A stretch of DNA of 23,239 bases from Ectocarpus siliculosus (Eukaryota; Sar; Phaeophyceae; Ectocarpales; Ectocarpaceae), in contig FN649731.1 of the NCBI GenBank assembly GCA_000310025.1, positions 1,779,136 through 1,802,374 on the forward strand, given 5' to 3'. Position 1 is the stretch's first letter; the number at the start of each line of letters is the position of its first letter. Both the position numbers and the translations under genes were made by a program. This document shows positions 19,057-23,239 of the stretch, in pieces. The notes under the pieces were generated by a model. It searched no databases, was not told the DNA's origin, and saw nothing but the letters and a program-made list of their open reading frames with translations.

Positions 19057-19329
19057 GCTGCTACGTATATCCTCGAACGATAAAAAACTTGCTCCTGCTG
19101 GCGCCGGGACTGACGACAAAACAAAAAAACAACAGTTCGGCACGCACATTCCTCCTTTCAGATGCGAAAGATTTCAATCAACGCGCCGAACGCCATTTCA
19201 GGTGCACGCGGCGCTGCAATCAGGATGCAGGATTGGGGTGTATGTACAGCAGTGTACGCGGTTCAGCGCGAATCACGAGGAGGCGGGTGGTTTTGAAATT
19301 TGAAACGACAGATGACACATCATCGGGCG

Positions 19330-20746
19330 TCATATGGTAAAGAGCGTGTGTCTGCTCGTCAAAACGAAAGGGCTCTTCTTCCTTCTTCCAGCATCCACCC
19401 GCGCACCACGTCCTCGTTCCTTGGATTGACCGAGCCACGAACACAAATGGCACTCGATATTGAGCCGTAACTCCGGAATAAGTGAACAACCTGTCGAGCG
19501 TTCTACAGCAGTACAGCAGCATGAACATGATCGATGGCGAGCACGCACACGCGCACACTTTTCAAAAAAAAAAACGCCGCTTGTTTTGGGGGTAATCTTT
19601 GACGGGAGAGCAAAAGGAGTCGACAATCGTCATTAAGAGTAGGAGCTAGGCGCTGCTCACGCGGTGTAAGGTTGAGGTAGGGAAACGTGTACGAATCGTG
19701 AATCGGTTTTGCTAGTAGGAACGTAGGAACACCCCTCATTACACGCGCGAACGCACAGAACGTCGTATCCATGCGGCAGACCACGCCGGCATGATATTTT
19801 GAAAACCATGCATGCTGCGAGGCTGTGTTGGACAACACTCGTCTTGTTCAGTGAGTGGCAAGCAGACAAGTTTTCTCACATGATACGTGCTCTACTGGTG
19901 GGACGTCGGGTAGGAGTATCCTCCCCAGTTTGCATGGAGGCAAGTGAACACACATGAATCACACCCGTAACCGCGGCTACAGAACGGCTACATGGCGGCT
20001 AACGGCGTGGTCACATTGCGCCGCATGTTCGGTACGCCGCCGCGCTCACCTGTATCTACCACCCTCCCACCCTCCCCCAAGGAGGTCAAGTTGTACGTGT
20101 CTGGCACCTGGCCACCTTTGGCTCTTGCGTCTTGTAGCAGGCGAGTGTACGTTGTGTGTGGCGCCGTCTTGAGGCCCGACTCCCGTAATCTGTCATCGCA
20201 TGATCCAACGGAATTGATTGGTGGGACGTGGGGTACAACCCCTTTCTGTCGACCCCCCCTAAAAAGGGACAGCCAGCAGCACAGCGCTGGGAGAGGCCTT
20301 CCAAATGGATATGTCAGCATGCCAGCCGCTGGAGTTGTCGGCGACAAAGTTCCTAGATTCAGAATCTGACGGACGTTTTCGTTGCGAAGGGCGGGCCCCT
20401 CGACGGTAACAGTAGTGGGGGACTTCTGTCCAAGGCGACATATTTGGAAGGTTAGCTGCGGGCATTATTATTATTGGCGACTTTGAAAAATTGAAAATTT
20501 GAAAATTTGAAAATTTCGCTTTGGACGGTCGCGTGAAAGTCGCGAATCCAAATGGGTTGGAAAAGAGAAGGAAAAAGCGTTTGAAAGAAGTTGGACTGCT
20601 AAGATCCCCCAGCTCCTAGGCAGGAAAACGTGAAACGTTCCCAACAACTTACATACATGCAGGACCCAGGGGCAAAATTCCAGTCTCCCTATCTTCGCTA
20701 TGTGGTGTTGTGTTCGCTCCATCACTACTCCCCCACCGGTAAACTT
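19330..20746 (-). CDS. Unrecognised gene, four exons with matching phases
   Basis: The exons are 20746-20653 (acceptor CTGTTTCAAG; VYRWGSSDGANTTPHSEDRE and on; donor AT|GTAAGT), 20258-20050 (acceptor CCCTTTTTAG; 69 codons with GVVPHVPPINSVGSCDDRLR and GGQVPDTYNLTSLGEGGRVV; donor ACAG|GTGAGC), 19822-19661 (acceptor CCAACACAG; 53 codons, SQHAWFSKYHAGVVCRMDTT and LLAKPIHDSYTFPYLNLTP; donor CCGC|GTGAGC) and probably 19502-19330 (acceptor TGCTGTAG; RSTGCSLIPELRLNIECHLC; TGA stop). Phases are 2, 1 and 1, and each join is open. Donors are near-consensus. Introns are 394, 227 and 158 bp. The last exon is less certain because a second frame there is also open. At least one 5' exon is missing. I recognise no domain. 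It may continue upstream into the exon at 21623-21854, but the phases do not connect directly. Confidence 0.55.
20485..20516 (+). repeat. (GAAAATTT)4 short tandem repeat
   Basis: One GAAAAATT unit and three GAAAATTT units in tandem, within an intron of the 19330-20746 gene. Confidence 0.8.
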
Positions 20747-20974
20747 CTTGAAACAGTAAAAGTGGTGGCGCATTCCGAACAAGCCCAGGTATTTTCTGTT
20801 GATGGTATATTAGTTCAAAACACTGCTGGTTTTTCAGCTACATGTCCATGCGGGTCGAGGATGTATGTGCACTTTCCCAAAAGTGCCACAATTTCACTTC
20901 ACCAACCAAAACCACCCGGCCGGCCAGGCGCGTCACCCGCCGATCGCCATAACAACCACACGTACGTTATTATG

Positions 20975-21066
20975 GCTTGTTTGCTTGCTTGCTTGTTTGC
21001 TTGCTTGCTTGCTTGCTTGTTTGCTTGTTTGCTTGTTTGCTTGCTTGCTTGTTTGCTTGTTTGCTT
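20975..21066 (+). repeat. (CTTG/TTTG)n microsatellite, about 92 bp
   Basis: Tandem four-base units GCTT and GTTT in irregular order. They give a Cys/Leu/Ala-rich frame on the plus strand and a Lys/Gln/Ala/Ser-rich frame on the minus strand, both artefacts. Confidence 0.95.
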
Positions 21067-21622
21067 CCCGCACCGTGAATGGGTACCAGTATAGTATGAT
21101 CTACACCCAACGCGAGAAACGCCATAAAAGAGAAAAACACACATACATCAACATCATCCAACCGGGCAGCCGGGCCAGCAAAACGAGCGCACCAGCACCG
21201 CCATCATCCGTCGTTTCGGTGGTGCACCAACAAACCGGGGCGACGACGACAACAACAACACCCAACTCGCCCCCCGCGCGGGGAGAAATAATAAATTTCC
21301 GCTGCCACACGTACAGTACTCAACAAGGCCTTAAAACAACACCGCGTCATCACAAAGGCGGGCACAAACATCTATCTGCACAACATTACAGAGAGGTCAT
21401 CACTATACATAGCCCCAAGCTTTGCAGACAAGACAACTGCTGCTGCTGTCGTCGCGCTATTAGGGCTTCCAGAATGGCGCCAACAAGCAGCATACTTTTC
21501 CACCAGCGGCTCCATTCCCAAAACCCATCAAGCCACAAAACAGGAACGGGGATGGAAGGGGTGACCGACCACTGCTAAAAGTCACACCGTTGACGACCAC
21601 CAATCCCGAACAAGCAACTTAC
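21067..21622. other. No firmly supported gene
   Basis: On the minus strand, 21528-21400 reads EPLVEKYAACWRHSGSPNSA and then TTAAAVVLSAKLGAMY. It looks coding, but its entry phase does not match the donor at 21622. It may be an exon of the 19330-20746 gene. Confidence 0.3.
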
Positions 21623-21854
21623 ATCATGAGGCGACAAGTAAGTGCCGTCAGCGGGAGAGAGGTCTGAGGTTTGGTCAGGTCAATCGTCACTACAACGCGG
21701 CGCAACAACTCCACGCTAGATTGCCCCGAATCCCTTCTTTCCGCGCATACATCACGTGAAAAGCTCCGCGCAAACAAGGCGTCGATCTGCCCAACAGCAG
21801 CAAGAAGCGCGGTATTCGGCGAGAGCCATAACAACGGCAGTGCAGTGATACACC
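21623..21854 (-). CDS. Internal exon of an unrecognised gene
   Basis: The acceptor has a very strong pyrimidine tract (CTCCCTCTGCAG) and the donor is consensus (ATGAT|GTAAGT). The 232 bp enclose 76 codons, entry phase 1 and exit phase 2. The peptide starts CITALPLLWLSPNTALLAAV, then GQIDALFARSFSRD, and ends ELLRRVVVTIDLTKPQTSLP and LTALTCRLM. It is a helical, fairly hydrophobic segment. No family is recognised. It lies between the CHD-like exon and the gene at 19330-20746 on the same strand and could belong to either. Confidence 0.5.
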
Positions 21855-22171
21855 CTGCAGAGGGAGGTGGGAGGAGGAGGAGGAGGATTGTGCCACCTTC
21901 TCCCGTTATCCATCCGGGTTATAGACGGAAGGCCGCGACTGAACTGCATGCGCCCACGACTACAAGAACACCCCAGCCCTGGACTCAAACCGCCGCCGCA
22001 GACGCACAACACTTATCGCAGCATACGCCAGCGCCCACACCTGTGACCACACGGAGAAGGGTACTCGCATAAATGCTGGAACACAGCAGCCAATACAAGA
22101 GCACCAACCACCACCACCACCAGCAACAAACAAACGAAAACAAAGCAAGAGGATCACGGCTCCCGCCGTAG
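21855..22171. other. Probable intron or spacer
   Basis: I see no exon in this 317-bp stretch. The pyrimidine tract at its lower edge serves the acceptor of the next minus-strand exon. Confidence 0.4.
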
Positions 22172-22753
22172 CTACGGCTCCGTCACCGAATCCGTGAACT
22201 TGGCATTGGCGCTGTTGTAACACCGCACTCTCAACGGGCTCCCCAGCGGCATGGGCTTGGCCAGCGCCATGCAGATCCGGAACACCCGCTCCTCCGCCGC
22301 CCGCCGCGTCGGGAACTCCGAGCACGTCTCCGCCAGCCACGCCTGCACCCGGCCGTCGGTGCCGTCGAAGCCCTTGCCCGCCCTGACCGCCGCCGCCGCC
22401 ACCGCGAGCGCATTCGCGATCGAATACCCCGAGCCGCTGGCGCCGCCGCCGCCGCCGCTCGCCTTCCCGTTGCCGCTGGAGCCGCCGGCGCCGGCGCCGG
22501 CGGAAGGTGCCGACGGGTTGTTAGCCGACGGCGACGGCGCCACCCCCGCCGTGGGGAAGTCTTCGTCCATGTGGGACACGGGGTCTTCGACCCCGACGAC
22601 CAGCGCGCGCGTGATGTGGTCGTTGACGGCGCCGGGGTTGAGCGGCAGCGCCGAGTCGCCCCGCATGGCGTTGATGTTCATGAAGCCGTGACGGACGCAG
22701 CCCGCCATCAGCCCCAGGTCGTGGATCCACGGACACCACCACATCGGCAAGCC
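22172..22753 (-). CDS. CHD7/8-like chromodomain helicase, C-terminal exon, partial
   Basis: A long minus-strand frame starts at an acceptor (C-tract then CAG at 22756-22754) with GLPMWWCPWIHDLGLMAGCV, then RHGFMNINAMRGDSALPL. Its WW....D..L..G...HG...N.MR.D.AL pattern is the conserved segment after the SANT-SLIDE region of CHD6-9/Kismet helicases (WW..EADKSLL.GVFKHGYEKYN.MRADPAL). After a Gly/Ser/Ala linker comes EFPTRRAAEERVFRICMALA, matching the WPT...L..RLRR segment of the same proteins. CHD remodellers are nuclear ATPases that move nucleosomes. The ATPase itself would lie upstream, beyond the right end of the window. The frame ends in TAG at 22172, but a donor (TCG|GTGACG) lies just before it, so the true end is open. 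There is no ATG in a start context: this is an internal or last exon. GC content is clearly higher than in the neighbours. Confidence 0.65.
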   Translation of the reverse strand, partial: GLPMWWCPWIHDLGLMAGCVRHGFMNINAMRGDSALPLNPGAVNDHITRALVVGVEDPVSHMDEDFPTAGVAPSPSANNPSAPSAGAGAGGSSGNGKASGGGGGASGSGYSIANALAVAAAAVRAGKGFDGTDGRVQAWLAETCSEFPTRRAAEERVFRICMALAKPMPLGSPLRVRCYNSANAKFTDSVTEP

Positions 22754-22755
22754 CT

Positions 22756-23239
22756 GGGGGGCGGGGGGGGGGGGGGGGGGGGGGCGGGGGTTAAGAAGGA
22801 AACCGGGGGGTGTTTTTTTTAAATCTCCCCAAAAAACTTAAAAGTCCCCCGTTTTTTTTCCCCTTGGAAGCCAACCAACCCGTTCAAAAAAAAATCCCCC
22901 CCCCTTTTCCCACAAAAATTTTTGACCCGCCTTTTTTTGGGGGGTTTTGTTTTTGGGATCTAAAAAAAAGAAAAAAAAAAGGGGGGGGACCCCCCGGGGG
23001 GGACCCCCCCCCTTTGGGGGGGGGGTGTGTTGGTTCAGAAAGGGCCCCAAAAAGGGGGGGGGGGGGGGGGGGGGGGGAAAAAAAAAAAGGGGAATTAAAT
23101 TAAAAGGACAAAAGGGGGAGTTTTTTTGGGAAAAAAAAAAAAATCTCTCCCCCGGGGGGAAGAGACAACAAAAAAGGAACCTCTTTTTTGGTTTTTTTTT
23201 TTGGGGAAATAGCAGTTGGGGGAAAATTTTCCCACCCCT
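22756..23239. other. Poly-G run and low-quality sequence at the right end
   Basis: A G run of about 30 bases (interrupted by C) is followed by alternating homopolymer runs like those at 1-310. Base calls here are not trustworthy, and frames in it are artefacts. The run is the complement of the CHD-like exon's pyrimidine tract, so the intron beyond it cannot be read. Confidence 0.8.

Noticed and set aside
19992-20369. Plus-strand ATG frame of 125 codons
   Set aside because: Overlaps the well-supported minus-strand exon 20258-20050; no splice or family support on the plus strand.
20865-21578. Plus-strand frame of 237 codons
   Set aside because: Built on the CTTG microsatellite and other low-complexity sequence.
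22251-22691. Plus-strand frame of 146 codons, Pro/Ala-rich
   Set aside because: Antisense of the CHD-like exon in GC-rich sequence.
22810-23103. Open frames at the right end
   Set aside because: Same homopolymer noise; no coding character.
1-23239. tRNA, rRNA or other structured RNA genes
   Set aside because: Looked for on both strands by eye; no cloverleaf or conserved rRNA segment recognised.

Overview
The window is a piece of a eukaryotic nuclear genome with intron-rich genes. No prokaryotic signature is present. Coding exons are short (39-250 bp) and separated by GT-AG introns of about 150-1600 bp. Base composition is balanced to slightly GC-rich, and small DNA transposons and AG/CTTG microsatellites are common. 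Intron sizes, the microsatellites and the gene content fit a brown alga of the Ectocarpus type. That assignment is an inference from style, not from a marker gene. The first ~310 and last ~450 bases look like base-calling noise (mixed homopolymer runs) and should not be annotated as genes.

Layout. 658-3101 (-): part of a BSD-domain protein gene, three exons, all junctions phase 0. Its first intron holds a nested cluster of three terminal-inverted-repeat miniature elements. 3102-4593: spacer between two divergent genes. 4594-5733 (+): a gene with paired-cysteine motifs, function unknown. 5734-7578: mostly non-coding, with three isolated possible exons. 7579-11839 (-): a seven-exon DUSP-domain gene, the best-resolved gene here, with one GC-AG intron. 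11840-13106: spacer with weak exons. 13133-14292: a 1.16-kb transposon with 26-bp perfect inverted repeats, many subterminal AAGGCCGG motifs and one ORF. 14737-15813 (-): three exons of an unrecognised gene. 16537-17350 (-): a coiled-coil ORF that looks transposon-associated. 17403-17625: a fourth miniature element with TTA target duplications. 17741-19056 (-): a broken PIF/Harbinger-type transposase gene. 19330-20746 (-): an unrecognised four-exon gene with consistent splice phases. 21623-21854 (-): another good exon. 22172-22753 (-): an exon resembling the C-terminal region of CHD7/8-type chromodomain helicases.

Most real coding sequence is in exons too short to stand out as open reading frames. 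I found them by pairing splice acceptors and donors on the minus strand and checking that phases agree from exon to exon. The cellular genes look like housekeeping functions: chromatin remodelling (CHD-like), ubiquitin-linked (DUSP) and BSD. I see no sign that they act together as one system. The distinctive feature of the window is its population of small DNA transposons in introns and between genes.
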